Source: JAYPAN01 sp038123715
GTDB taxonomy: Bacteria > Pseudomonadota > Alphaproteobacteria > RS24
Assembly (NCBI GenBank): GCA_038123715.1
Contig: JAYPAN010000013.1
Span: forward strand, 1-47,336
DNA length: 47,336 nucleotides
Direction of reading: 5' to 3'
Shown: positions 22,188 to 31,268 of the stretch, one piece after another
Numbering within the stretch: the stretch's first letter is position 1
Layout of the letters: each line of letters starts with the position of its first letter
The notes under the pieces: model-generated
What the model saw: the letters and a program-made list of their open reading frames with translations, nothing else
The model's database searches: none
Told to the model about the DNA's origin: nothing
Made by a program: the position numbers and the translations under genes

Positions 22188-23733
22188 CCAGTCCGGCGTC
22201 ATTGGCGGCGGCTATCACCTCATCATCGCGGATTGACCCGCCCGGCTGGATGACCGCCGTGGCTCCCGCTTCGGCGGCACTCAACAGGCCGTCGGCAAAT
22301 GGGAAAAACGCATCCGAGGCGACCACTGAGCCTTGCGCCAATGGCACATCAAGACCGGCGGCTTCGGCTGCATCTTGCGATTTGCGCGCCGCGATGCGCG
22401 AGCTGTCGAGACGGCTCATCTGTCCTGCACCAATGCCGACCGTTGCGCCATCCTTGACATAAACAATGGCATTAGATTTCACATGTTTGGCGACGCGCCA
22501 GGCAAACAGCAAATCTTCAAGCTCTTGGGCGCTTGGCTGGCGCTTTGTCACACAGGTCAAATCGGCAGCGGCAAGATGACCGGCATCGCGGTTTTGCACC
22601 AGCAAGCCACCGGCGACATTGCGAACACTCAGCCCTTCGGCTGAAATATCGGGCAAGCCACCGGCCAGCAAAAGGCGCAGATTTTTCTTGGTTGCAATCA
22701 CTGACCGCGCCGCTTCATCAGCATCGGGCGCGATAATGACTTCGGTGAAAATGCCGGTAATCGCTTCCGCCGTAGCGGCGTCCAATGGCCGGTTCATCGC
22801 AATAATGCCGCCAAAGGCCGATACCGGATCGCAGCGCAGGGCGCGGGCAAAGGCGTCGCTCGGCGTGTCGCCCAGCGCAACCCCGCAAGGATTGGCATGT
22901 TTGATAATGGCGCAGGCTGGCCGGTCGGCAGAGTCAAACTCGGCAACCAACTCATAGGCGGCATCTGTGTCATTGATATTATTATAAGATAATTCCTTGC
23001 CCTGCACTTGTGTGGCCGTGGCAACGCCGGGGCGCGCCGCGCCGCCAACATAAAATCCGGCCTGCTGGTGCGGGTTTTCGCCATAGCGCAGGCTTTGTTG
23101 CAACCGTCCGCCAATTGCCCGATAGGCGGGCATGGCAATATCAATCTCACCAGCCATCCAATTGGAGATTTCCGCGTCATAAGCGGCGGTGCGGGCATAG
23201 GCTTTTTGCGCCAGCTTTTGCCGCAGTGCCATATCCGTGCCACCGGCTTCAAGGGCTGCCAACACCGGTTCATAATCGGCGGCATCGACCAACACGGCGA
23301 CATCGGCGTGGTTTTTGGCGGCCGCGCGTATCATGGCTGGCCCGCCAATATCAATATTTTCAATGCATGTCTCATAATCGCCACCGGCCGCCAGCGTCGC
23401 CTCAAACGGGTAAAGATTGACCACCAGCAAATCAATGCCGACAATACCATGCGCCTGCATGGCGGCGGCGTGGTCGTCATTGTCGCGTATCGCCAGCAAG
23501 CCGCCATGCACCATTGGGTGCAGGGTTTTCACCCGACCATCCATCATTTCAGGAAACCCCGTCAATTCCGACACATCGCGGCAGGCCAGCCCGGCCTCGC
23601 CGAGCAGCTTCGCCGTGCCACCGGTAGAAACAAGCTCCACACCAAGGGCAGCCAGTTTTGCGGCAAAATCAACAATGCCGGCCTTGTCGGAAACGGAAAT
23701 AAGAGCGCGGGTGACGGGTTTGATGTCTGACAT
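22150..23733 (-). CDS. purH: AICAR transformylase / IMP cyclohydrolase
   Basis: A 527-residue bifunctional enzyme that makes the last two steps of IMP synthesis. The N-terminal IMP cyclohydrolase has ALISVSDKAGIVDFAAKLAALGVELVSTGGTAKLL and VVNLYPFE. The C-terminal transformylase has GKELSYNNINDTDAAYELV, the catalytic Lys-His in IIKHANPCGVA, and the ending VIQPGGSIRDDEVIAAANDAGLAMVLTGMRHFRH. Length and ends are standard. AGAGGA precedes the ATG. It is last in the run rsmB-rpe-heparinase-purH. Confidence 0.97.
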   Translation of the reverse strand: MSDIKPVTRALISVSDKAGIVDFAAKLAALGVELVSTGGTAKLLGEAGLACRDVSELTGFPEMMDGRVKTLHPMVHGGLLAIRDNDDHAAAMQAHGIVGIDLLVVNLYPFEATLAAGGDYETCIENIDIGGPAMIRAAAKNHADVAVLVDAADYEPVLAALEAGGTDMALRQKLAQKAYARTAAYDAEISNWMAGEIDIAMPAYRAIGGRLQQSLRYGENPHQQAGFYVGGAARPGVATATQVQGKELSYNNINDTDAAYELVAEFDSADRPACAIIKHANPCGVALGDTPSDAFARALRCDPVSAFGGIIAMNRPLDAATAEAITGIFTEVIIAPDADEAARSVIATKKNLRLLLAGGLPDISAEGLSVRNVAGGLLVQNRDAGHLAAADLTCVTKRQPSAQELEDLLFAWRVAKHVKSNAIVYVKDGATVGIGAGQMSRLDSSRIAARKSQDAAEAAGLDVPLAQGSVVASDAFFPFADGLLSAAEAGATAVIQPGGSIRDDEVIAAANDAGLAMVLTGMRHFRH

Positions 23734-23806
23734 AATATCCTCTTGCTTGGGGGGTGTTCCTTAAGTGAAAATCGGGTGAGTTTTGGGTCTGCCTTGCGTT
23801 TTCGCT

Positions 23807-25543
23807 CTATCCGCCTTTGCGTCGTCTGCTCATTCTGCCCGAATAGCGCAACGCCCATCTGACCAGCGTGTCGGCTTTGCCAAGGCTGGCAGAAATGGTT
23901 ATCTGGCGACTGCGCTGCGGGCGACCATAGCGACCCATATAGACACTGTCTTCAAGGCCAATGTCAATCGGCGCTTCACCGGCGGCGCGAAATTGCCAGC
24001 CATGTCCGCCCGGTGTCACCAGCAAAATCGAACCGCCATTGCGCTGCAGACCGGCGCTGACTTCCGGATGCAAATGAAAGCGCAAATGAAACGGCGCATT
24101 GAATGACGGCGTGCTTCCCATGCCGGGCATGAGCAAGTCTTCGCCGCGTATATCATCGCCGGTCACTGTCATGAACAGGCGGCGCGAATGGCGCACGCCA
24201 TGACTGGCCAGAAACATGCCATGTCCCATATCCAGCCAAATGCCGTTTTTGTCCTCCGATCGGCGCATGGAAACATCCCATTGCGCCGCTTTCAGCCTTG
24301 CCCCCAAATGCCGTGCCGCCGCGCCGTGGCGCAGAAAAGGGTCATCCATATCGCTGTCAAAACCAAGCACTGAATGGGCGGCAATGCTGCGTGAGGCCAA
24401 ATGCCAATTCGGCCCATGCACTTGATTGGGGCCGCAATTGACAATAATCCGATGCCGGTCATGGCTCATTTCAAAGGCCAGCGGGGCGGCATGGCTGTTC
24501 AGGCTTTCTGTGCCATGGCCGGTCTGGCCGACATCAACAAGCACACAGGTTTTGCCGCCCTGCATACGCTGATAGCCGCTTTTCTGGGCATAGCGCACGG
24601 ATTGGCCACGCTTGCCTTCCGGCAATAGGGGAGCCAACTCGCCCTGCGTATGCTCCAGCCCGCCATTAAAGCAGGCCAGCCGTCCGTCGCGATGGCGCAT
24701 CAGCACAAGCTGGGTCTGCATATTTGCCACCGTCTGCTTGAGATAGGTTGGTTTGGGCATATTGCGCGCCGCCAGCCCGCTTTCAATGGCAAGCAAATCA
24801 GCGGTCAGTGGCATCAGCGCGTCGGGCGCGCGGCTGTTATGGCCGCCATCGGGCAGGATTTGCCGTTTCATTTCGCGCAACAGCATATCCATGCCGCGCC
24901 GCACACGCTCTGTGCCATTGTCAAATATCAGCCCGGAAAGCGTCAGCCCAAGCGCGGCTTGCAGGCGCGGCAAGCCATCCTCGGCCAAGGGCGCGGTCAT
25001 ATCCAGCCAGGCCGCTTGTCGCGCCATGCTGGCGGTCACATTGGCCAGCGTGTCGTTTTTGACCAGCACGCGCATTTGCGGCAAAAACCGGCTCCATGCG
25101 GCCAGCCGCGAAGCGACAATCTCCGGCGCCATGGCCGGGCGCAGCTTTTCACCGCCCATCGCAATCCAGCCAACAATATATCTTGCGGCGCGCTGTCTGG
25201 CGTCATCTTCTTCCGCATCGGCCAAATGGCGCAGCCAATCAAAGCCATGCAGGCTGGCCTGCCATCGCGCCGAAGGCGGGGCAAGCTGAAACGGGTTTTC
25301 GCCGGGGGCGGGCATTTGGCCGCCGGGCAAAGTATAATCGCCATCCAGCCAAGCAACAGCGCGCTCACCATTGCCGGGGCGCAAGTCCGGCGGATAATCG
25401 AAAATAATTGTGCCGCTTGCACCGCGCCACAGGCCGCGGCCGAAAACACTCAGAAAAAAGCGGGATTTGAGAGACTGACGAAACCGCCGACCGGCCAAGG
25501 TCATCATATCAATCAGCAGGGCCAGTCTATGTTTGCGTGTCAT
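23807..25543 (-). CDS. Heparinase II/III family protein
   Basis: A 578-residue protein with an alpha-helical N-terminal half (alginate-lyase-like toroid, for example LRHLADAEEDDARQRAARYIVGWI) and a beta-sandwich C-terminal heparinase II/III domain (KTCVLVDVGQTGHGTESLNSHAAPLAFEMSHDRHRIIVNCGPNQ; HGVRHSRRLFMTVTGDDIRGEDLL). No clear signal peptide is visible. Members cleave acidic polysaccharides by beta-elimination. In Alphaproteobacteria this group sits between rsmB/rpe and purH, as here, but its natural substrate is not established. The start lies eight bases after the rpe stop, indicating co-transcription. Confidence 0.88.
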   Translation of the reverse strand: MTRKHRLALLIDMMTLAGRRFRQSLKSRFFLSVFGRGLWRGASGTIIFDYPPDLRPGNGERAVAWLDGDYTLPGGQMPAPGENPFQLAPPSARWQASLHGFDWLRHLADAEEDDARQRAARYIVGWIAMGGEKLRPAMAPEIVASRLAAWSRFLPQMRVLVKNDTLANVTASMARQAAWLDMTAPLAEDGLPRLQAALGLTLSGLIFDNGTERVRRGMDMLLREMKRQILPDGGHNSRAPDALMPLTADLLAIESGLAARNMPKPTYLKQTVANMQTQLVLMRHRDGRLACFNGGLEHTQGELAPLLPEGKRGQSVRYAQKSGYQRMQGGKTCVLVDVGQTGHGTESLNSHAAPLAFEMSHDRHRIIVNCGPNQVHGPNWHLASRSIAAHSVLGFDSDMDDPFLRHGAAARHLGARLKAAQWDVSMRRSEDKNGIWLDMGHGMFLASHGVRHSRRLFMTVTGDDIRGEDLLMPGMGSTPSFNAPFHLRFHLHPEVSAGLQRNGGSILLVTPGGHGWQFRAAGEAPIDIGLEDSVYMGRYGRPQRSRQITISASLGKADTLVRWALRYSGRMSRRRKGG

Positions 25544-25551
25544 TGCGCCGA

Positions 25552-26211
25552 CTATTGGCGCCTCAGGGCGGCGATGTTTTCAGCATAGGCGGCTGGCCCA
25601 CCGGTAAAAGTGGCGGTTCCGGCGACCAGCACATTGGCTCCGGCGGCAATGGCTTGCGGTGCGGTTTCGCGGTTAATGCCGCCATCCACTTCAAGCTCAA
25701 TGGCACGGCCAGAGGCATCAATACGGGCGCGTATCGCGCTGATTTTCTCAAGCTGCGAAGCGATAAAAGACTGGCCGCCAAAGCCCGGATTGACCGACAT
25801 GACCAGCACCAAATCCACCATGTCGAGCAAATGATCCAGCACGCTGACCGGTGTTGCCGGATTGAGCGACACGCCAACTTTGCAGCCTTGCGCGCGAATG
25901 GCCTGCGCGGTGCGGTGCGGGTGCGGCCCAGCTTCCGGATGAAAGGTGATAATATCGGCACCGGCCCCGGCAAAGGCCGCAATATAGGGGTCAACCGGCG
26001 CAATCATCAAATGCACATCAAGCGGTTTTGTGGCATGCGGCTTAAGCGCTTTGACGACATCCGGCCCGATAGTGAGATTGGGGACAAAATGCCCGTCCAT
26101 CACATCGACATGCACATAATCGCATCCGGCGGCGCAAATCGCCGCAACTTCCTCGCCCAGTTTCGCAAAGTCGGCAGATAAAATGGACGGTGCGATTTTT
26201 ACATCAGACAT
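25552..26211 (-). CDS. rpe: Ribulose-phosphate 3-epimerase
   Basis: A 219-residue TIM-barrel enzyme that interconverts ribulose-5-phosphate and xylulose-5-phosphate in the pentose phosphate and Calvin pathways. IAPSILSADFAKLGEE opens the barrel. DYVHVDVMDGHFVPNLTIGP and HLMI carry metal-binding His and Asp residues. MSVNPGFGGQSF, EVDGGIN and NVLVAGTATF complete the phosphate-binding end. Length is standard. It lies between rsmB and the heparinase-like gene on the same strand. Confidence 0.96.
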   Translation of the reverse strand: MSDVKIAPSILSADFAKLGEEVAAICAAGCDYVHVDVMDGHFVPNLTIGPDVVKALKPHATKPLDVHLMIAPVDPYIAAFAGAGADIITFHPEAGPHPHRTAQAIRAQGCKVGVSLNPATPVSVLDHLLDMVDLVLVMSVNPGFGGQSFIASQLEKISAIRARIDASGRAIELEVDGGINRETAPQAIAAGANVLVAGTATFTGGPAAYAENIAALRRQ

Positions 26212-26248
26212 AAATCTGACTTAAAGCTATTTGAGCTTCGGTGCAAGA

Positions 26249-26296
26249 GTGTGGGGCGCAAGCGCGTCCAAGCGTGTGGGGTGCAAGTGTGTGGGG
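26249..26296. repeat. GTGTGGGG repeat cluster between rsmB and rpe
   Basis: GTGTGGGGCGCAAG (26249-26262), GTGTGGGGTGCAAG (26274-26287) and GTGTGGGG (26289-26296) recur in the 106-base gap between the two genes. The spacing is 25 then 15 bases. No gene or terminator is evident here. Confidence 0.7.
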
Positions 26297-26317
26297 CATT
26301 TTGGCTTTGCAAGCGCA

Positions 26318-27676
26318 TCAGCCTGTCCGTGCAAAACGGGCAATGAAAAATCCGTCACAGCCGCCTGTCTCGGCCAGCATGGCCGGATGGGTGCGAAGCC
26401 AGCCCTCGCCGGTAAGCGCCGCTTGCAGGCCGGTCGGCAGCGTTTCGGCCTTGACCGGCACAGTGGTAAAATGCGGCGCATCTGCCAGAAAATCGGCGGC
26501 AATGGCTTCGCCTTCTTCGGGCTGCAAGGAGCAGACGCAATAAACAAGCTGGCCGCCCGGCGCGGTCAGCGCCGCTGCTTTGGTCAGCAGTTTTTGTTGC
26601 ACCCGTGCCGCACCGGCAATATGGCTGGCCTTGCGGTGCAGCGGCAAATCCGGATGGCGGCGGATTGTGCCGGTCGCCGAGCAGGGCGCGTCCAGCAAGA
26701 CATAAGGCCATTGCCGGTCTTGCGGCGACCAATCTTCCAGCGCGGCACATATTGTGTGCGCCGACAGGCCGGTCCGCGCCAGATTGGCGCGCAAGCGCTC
26801 AAGCCTTTGCGCCGACATATCCAACGCCGTTACCTGCGCGCCGCCAGCCGCCATTTGCAGTGTCTTGCCGCCCGGCGCAGCGCATAAATCAAGCGCGTCA
26901 GCCCCTGTCGGCACTGCCAAAATCTGCGCGGCCAGTGTCGCTGCAATATCCTGCACCCACCAAGTGCCTGTTTCGTAAAATGGCAGTTCCGGCACGGATA
27001 GTGAGCCGGACAGCCGCAAGTTTCGCGCTGCCAAACGGCTGGCCTTCAGCGTGTCGGGCAGGGCGGCCATAAATGCGTCGGCGTCGTCCTCAGAGATAAA
27101 ACACAAATCGGTCGGCGCATGGGTCTGCATGGTGCGGGCGATGGTTTGCGTGGTCGGCGCGCCATAATGCGCTTGCCAGCTTGCTGCCAGCCAGTCGGGC
27201 CAGGCGCGCAGCGGGTCAGTGACGCGCAAAGCCTCAGCCTCCCGGTCAAGGCGGCGCAAAATCGCATTTATCAGACCGCGAAAAGGCTGCTCGCGCCGAC
27301 CGGTGGCGGCCACGGTTTCATTTATCGCGGCATGGGCGGGCGTGTCGAGATAGAGCAATTGCACCGCGCCAATATACAGTAGAGCGCGCGCCAGATGCGG
27401 CCGCGCCGGCAGTGGTCGCGCCAAACAGGGTGCCAGCGTCGCCTCTATCTCGCCATAATGGCGCAAAGCGGTCAGCACCATCAAATCGGCAAAAGCGCGG
27501 TCATTGGCCGGTAAATCCTGCAAGCGGTCGCGTGCCTCATCCAGCGTTTTGCCGCGCTCAATGGCGGCCAGCATGGCGGCGGCGGCGCGGCGGCTGGCGG
27601 TTTTGCCGCGTCCGGATTTGCGGGGCGTCCGCGGCGCATCAGCCTTGCGCTTGTCAGTTTGAGGGGCTTTTGTCAT
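26318..27676 (-). CDS. rsmB: 16S rRNA (cytosine967-C5)-methyltransferase
   Basis: A 452-residue RNA methyltransferase. After a basic tail (KRKADAPRTPRKSGRGKTASRR), residues about 30-150 are the NusB-like RNA-binding domain. The C-terminal Rossmann domain has the SAM loop LDLCAAPGGKTLQMA, DAPCSATGTIRRHPD with the helper cysteine, and VYCVCSLQPEEGE with the nucleophilic cysteine region. I chose the ATG at 27676 because a longer frame from 27802 would overlap the divergent SDHAF4-like gene. It heads the rsmB-rpe-heparinase-purH run. Confidence 0.93.
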   Translation of the reverse strand: MTKAPQTDKRKADAPRTPRKSGRGKTASRRAAAAMLAAIERGKTLDEARDRLQDLPANDRAFADLMVLTALRHYGEIEATLAPCLARPLPARPHLARALLYIGAVQLLYLDTPAHAAINETVAATGRREQPFRGLINAILRRLDREAEALRVTDPLRAWPDWLAASWQAHYGAPTTQTIARTMQTHAPTDLCFISEDDADAFMAALPDTLKASRLAARNLRLSGSLSVPELPFYETGTWWVQDIAATLAAQILAVPTGADALDLCAAPGGKTLQMAAGGAQVTALDMSAQRLERLRANLARTGLSAHTICAALEDWSPQDRQWPYVLLDAPCSATGTIRRHPDLPLHRKASHIAGAARVQQKLLTKAAALTAPGGQLVYCVCSLQPEEGEAIAADFLADAPHFTTVPVKAETLPTGLQAALTGEGWLRTHPAMLAETGGCDGFFIARFARTG

Positions 27677-27728
27677 GCGACGGTTAGACCATCTTGGCAA
27701 TTGCCGCGCAAGGCTCCATATTGAGTGG

Positions 27729-27914
27729 ATGGAAACGAAAAAGCAAAATGCGGTCAAGCAGGCGGCAGCGCGCGCCTTGGCCGAGGCGCAGGCGCGGCGC
27801 ACAGAGCGTGAAGCGGCGCAAAAAACGCGCCCGAAAGAAAGCGGCGGCCAGTCCGGCCCCGAGCCGACCCGCTATGGCGATTGGGAAAAAGACGGCATTG
27901 TGTCTGATTTTTGA
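27729..27914 (+). CDS. DUF1674 / SDHAF4-like succinate dehydrogenase assembly factor
   Basis: A 61-residue protein whose last 15 residues (GPEPTRYGDWEKDGIVSDF) are the DUF1674 signature shared with the mitochondrial succinate dehydrogenase assembly factor SDHAF4, which protects and matures flavinylated SdhA. The N-terminal part is a charged helix (KKQNAVKQAAARALAEAQARRTEREAAQ). The ATG at 27729 is chosen; an ATG at 27675 would collide with the divergent rsmB start. It is convergent with acs, two bases from the acs stop. No sdh genes are in the window. Confidence 0.87.
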   Translation: METKKQNAVKQAAARALAEAQARRTEREAAQKTRPKESGGQSGPEPTRYGDWEKDGIVSDF

Positions 27915-27916
27915 GG

Positions 27917-29863
27917 CTATTCGGCGCGATTTTGCCGGTTTTCAATCAAATCATCGACCACGGCCGGGTCGGCCAAAGTTGAGGTGTCGCCGAGATTGTC
28001 AAAATCATCCTCGGCGATTTTGCGTAAAATACGGCGCATGATTTTGCCGGAACGGGTTTTTGGCAGGCCGGGTGCGAATTGAATCAAATCCGGCGTCGCA
28101 ATCGGCCCGATTTCCTTGCGAACCCATTGCACCAATATCTGTTTCAGCCCGTCATCGCCCTCCAAGCCGGCATTCAGCGTCACATAACAATAAATGCCCT
28201 GCCCTTTAATATCATGCGGATAGCCAACCACAGCGGCCTCGGCCACTTGTTGATGCGCCACCAGCGCGCTTTCCACTTCCGCCGTGCCGAGCCGGTGGCC
28301 GGAAATGTTCAGCACATCATCGACGCGACCGGTAATCCAGTAATAGCCTTCATCATCGCGGCGGCAGCCATCGCCGGTGAAATACAGCCCGTCATATTGC
28401 GAGAAATAAGTGTCCATAAAACGCTGATGGTCGCCATAGACAGTTCGCATCTGACCCGGCCAGCTATCGGCCAGACACAGATTGCCGGAAGCCGCACCTT
28501 CCAGAACATTGCCCTCATTATCGACCAATAGCGGTTGCACCGCGAAAAAGGGCTGCGTTGCTGAGCCGGGTTTCAGCGCGGTCGCCCCGGGCAGCGGGGT
28601 TATCAATATGCCGCCGGTTTCGGTCTGCCACCATGTATCGACAATCGGGCATTTGCTGTCGCCGACCGTGCGGTAATACCACAGCCAGGCTTCCGGATTT
28701 ATCGGCTCACCGACCGAGCCGAGCAGGCGCAGCGAAGCGCGGCTGGTGCTTTTCACTGGCCCGTCACCTTCGCGCATCAGCGCCCGCAAGGCCGTTGGCG
28801 CGGTATAAAATATATTGACCTGATGCTTGTCGCAGACCTGCCAGAAACGGCTATTGTCGGGATAATTCGGCACGCCTTCAAACATCAGCGTGGTCGCGCC
28901 ATTGCCCAGCGGCCCATAGACAATATAGCTGTGGCCGGTCACCCAGCCGACATCGGCGGTGCACCAGTAAATATCGCCCTCATGATAGTCGAACACATAT
29001 TCATGCGTCATGGAGGCATAGACCATATAGCCGCCGGTCGTATGCAGCACGCCTTTGGGCTTGCCGGTGGAGCCGGATGTGTAAAGGATAAAGAGCGGGT
29101 CTTCGGCGCTCATTTCTTCAGCCGGACAATCAGCGCTGACTTTTTCCTTTTCGGCATGATACCAGACATCGCGCCCGGCCTGCATATCCACGCTATTGCC
29201 CGTGCGCTGCACCACAATCACACTGGTCACGCCGGGGCATTGCGCCAGCGCGGCATCGGTATTGGCCTTTAGCGGTATTGTGCGCCCGCCGCGCACGCCT
29301 TCATCGGCGGTAATCACACAAGTGCTGTCGCAATCGACAATGCGCCCGGCCAGCGCATCGGGTGAAAAGCCGCCAAACACGACGGAGTGAACTGCCCCAA
29401 TGCGGGCGCAGGCCAGCATGGCATAGGTCGCTTCGGGTATCATCGGCATGTAAATTGTCACGCGGTCGCCTTTTTTGACGCCCTGCGCTTTCATCACATT
29501 GGCGAAACGGCACACTTCCTCATGCAATTGCCGGTAGGTAATGCGCGCATCCATATCAGGTTCGTCGCCTTCCCAGATAATCGCTGTTTGCTCGGCGCGG
29601 CGCGGCAAATGCCGGTCAACGCAATTGACGCAGGCATTCAGCGTGCCGTCCTCATACCATTTAATCGAGACATCATTTTTGGTGAAACGGGTATTTTTAA
29701 CAATTGTATAGGGTTGTATCCAGTCAATGCGCTGGCCGTGATGGCGCCAAAACGCCTCCGGGTCAGCCAGACTTTCGCCATATATTTCTTGATAGCCTGC
29801 CGCATTGACCAATGCGCGCGCGGCAATCTCTTCCGGCACATCAAATTTCATATCATCCGCCAT
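27917..29863 (-). CDS. acs: Acetyl-CoA synthetase
   Basis: A 648-residue AMP-forming acetate-CoA ligase. FILYTSGSTGKPKGVLHTTGGYMV is the ATP-binding P-loop. DTWWQTETGG, YFTGDGCRRDDEGYYWITGRVDDVLNISGHRLGTAEVE and the C-terminal PKTRSGKIMRRILRKIA with the regulatory, acetylatable lysine are all present. AAGCGGA precedes the ATG at 29863; a GTG eight codons upstream is a weaker choice. The MFS gene upstream on the same strand ends 45 bases before this start, so an organic-acid uptake-activation unit is possible. Confidence 0.96.
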   Translation of the reverse strand: MADDMKFDVPEEIAARALVNAAGYQEIYGESLADPEAFWRHHGQRIDWIQPYTIVKNTRFTKNDVSIKWYEDGTLNACVNCVDRHLPRRAEQTAIIWEGDEPDMDARITYRQLHEEVCRFANVMKAQGVKKGDRVTIYMPMIPEATYAMLACARIGAVHSVVFGGFSPDALAGRIVDCDSTCVITADEGVRGGRTIPLKANTDAALAQCPGVTSVIVVQRTGNSVDMQAGRDVWYHAEKEKVSADCPAEEMSAEDPLFILYTSGSTGKPKGVLHTTGGYMVYASMTHEYVFDYHEGDIYWCTADVGWVTGHSYIVYGPLGNGATTLMFEGVPNYPDNSRFWQVCDKHQVNIFYTAPTALRALMREGDGPVKSTSRASLRLLGSVGEPINPEAWLWYYRTVGDSKCPIVDTWWQTETGGILITPLPGATALKPGSATQPFFAVQPLLVDNEGNVLEGAASGNLCLADSWPGQMRTVYGDHQRFMDTYFSQYDGLYFTGDGCRRDDEGYYWITGRVDDVLNISGHRLGTAEVESALVAHQQVAEAAVVGYPHDIKGQGIYCYVTLNAGLEGDDGLKQILVQWVRKEIGPIATPDLIQFAPGLPKTRSGKIMRRILRKIAEDDFDNLGDTSTLADPAVVDDLIENRQNRAE

Positions 29864-29908
29864 GATTTCCGCTTTCCGTTTCTTCACCCTTTCCGTCAGC
29901 CTGTGGCC

Positions 29909-31234
29909 TTATGCGCTGCCATTTTCGCCAAACAGCCGCGCCCGGTCACTGTGGAACCGCTTGCCCGCAATATACATGAGGGGAATGGCCAGCATGGACA
30001 AAAAGGTAAAGCCAAGCAGGGTAATGCTGTAAGGCTCCGTCGAGCCTTGGGCAATCAGATAATCGGCCATAATGCCGCCGCCGGTAATGCCAATACCAAG
30101 GCCGATAAGGTTCAACGTCAGAATGTAAAAGGCAACCACTGTGGCGCGGATGCGCGCTGGCACCAATTCCTGCACGGTTGAGAAAGTCGGGCCATAAAAT
30201 AGGCCAAGCTGCAAAAAGCCGAGGAAAATGCCAAGATCGAACAGAATATGCTCTGCCGGCACAATGCGATAGGCGACCGCGAAAGGCGACAACAAGAGCG
30301 ATGTCCAAAATAAAAACATGGGTCGCCCGCTTTTGAAACGAGCCTGCCACCAATCACCGAGCAGGCCGCCAAGCAAATTACCCAATACGCCACCAGCCGC
30401 CGCCAGCCAGCCGGAGCGCACCGCAATTTCGGCGCGCTCAAAGCCGCGCTCATTGACAAACCAAAGCTGGTCAAAAGCGGCAGCGCCAAGAATGAAATGA
30501 AACGCCACGCCGCCGCCAATTGTGCAGCACAAAGCCGGTGACTGTTTCAGCGCGCCAAATAATATGGCGACAATTTCCTTGAAACTCAATTTGCCGACAG
30601 TCTGGTCGCCGGTCACGCCCTTGCGCGGGGTTTCGCCGAGAAATAACAGACCGGCGGCCACCACAAGGCCAAGCCCACCGAGCAAATAAAAGCAGGCGCG
30701 CCAACCAATGGCAGGGCCGAGATAACCGGCAATCAGCAGGCTGGCCGCCACCCCAATCGGCACGCCCATATAATAAAAGCCTGCCGCAAAGCCCAATTGG
30801 CGCGCCGGAAACCTGTCGGCCAGCATGGACATGGAAGTTGGTGTCGCCGCGCTTTCGCCAATGCCAATCAACATGCGCGGTATCAGCATGGTCATGAAGC
30901 CGCGTGCCGCGCCCGATGCCGCCGTCAGCGCACTCCATAAGGCCAGCCCGAAAGCCAGCAGGCGCGGGCGGTGCAACCGGTCGGCCAGCGTCCCCATAAA
31001 CAGTCCCATCACCGAATAAAAGACAATAAAGGCAAAGCCGGTCAGCAGGCCGAATTGGGTATTGCTGAGACCCAAATCCGGCACAATGAAATTGGCAAAG
31101 CTGGCCAGCAATTGCCGGTCAACAAAATTCATCACATTGATAAAGGCGAGCAGGCACAATATCGCATAATCGCGCGACCGCGCCGCCGGTTCGTCCATGG
31201 CCGACACTGCCTCGCTGGTATTTTGCTGGCTCAT
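29909..31234 (-). CDS. MFS transporter (Spinster-like)
   Basis: A 441-residue major facilitator with about twelve membrane helices. NVMNFVDRQLLASFANFIVPDLGLSNTQFGLLTGFAF in helix 1-2 and MGTLADRLHRPRLLAFGLALWS (the DRxxR/K loop motif A) place it in the Spns/hexuronate-like subgroup. PRMLIGIGESAATPTSMSMLADRFP is the loop 4 motif. The substrate is unknown. Its Shine-Dalgarno region is a run of nine G (nine C on the plus strand, 31241-31249) six bases before the ATG, a likely mutable tract that could tune translation. Confidence 0.9.
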   Translation of the reverse strand: MSQQNTSEAVSAMDEPAARSRDYAILCLLAFINVMNFVDRQLLASFANFIVPDLGLSNTQFGLLTGFAFIVFYSVMGLFMGTLADRLHRPRLLAFGLALWSALTAASGAARGFMTMLIPRMLIGIGESAATPTSMSMLADRFPARQLGFAAGFYYMGVPIGVAASLLIAGYLGPAIGWRACFYLLGGLGLVVAAGLLFLGETPRKGVTGDQTVGKLSFKEIVAILFGALKQSPALCCTIGGGVAFHFILGAAAFDQLWFVNERGFERAEIAVRSGWLAAAGGVLGNLLGGLLGDWWQARFKSGRPMFLFWTSLLLSPFAVAYRIVPAEHILFDLGIFLGFLQLGLFYGPTFSTVQELVPARIRATVVAFYILTLNLIGLGIGITGGGIMADYLIAQGSTEPYSITLLGFTFLSMLAIPLMYIAGKRFHSDRARLFGENGSA

Positions 31235-31240
31235 CTGGTT

Positions 31241-31249
31241 CCCCCCCCC
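31241..31249 (-). promoter_or_regulatory. Homopolymeric G9 tract forming the MFS ribosome-binding site
   Basis: Nine consecutive C on the plus strand give A-GGGGGGGGG-AACCAG-ATG on the coding strand. Slippage would change the spacing and strength of the Shine-Dalgarno sequence without touching the protein. Confidence 0.7.
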
Positions 31250-31268
31250 TCAATGCTCCTTACCCATA

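Noticed and set aside
24650..25588. Plus-strand open frame of 312 codons opposite the heparinase gene
   Set aside because: Shadow frame; the minus-strand protein has recognisable heparinase II/III features and operon context.
27677..27802. N-terminal extension of rsmB
   Set aside because: It would overlap the divergent SDHAF4-like gene and encode Arg/Cys-rich sequence not seen in RsmB proteins.
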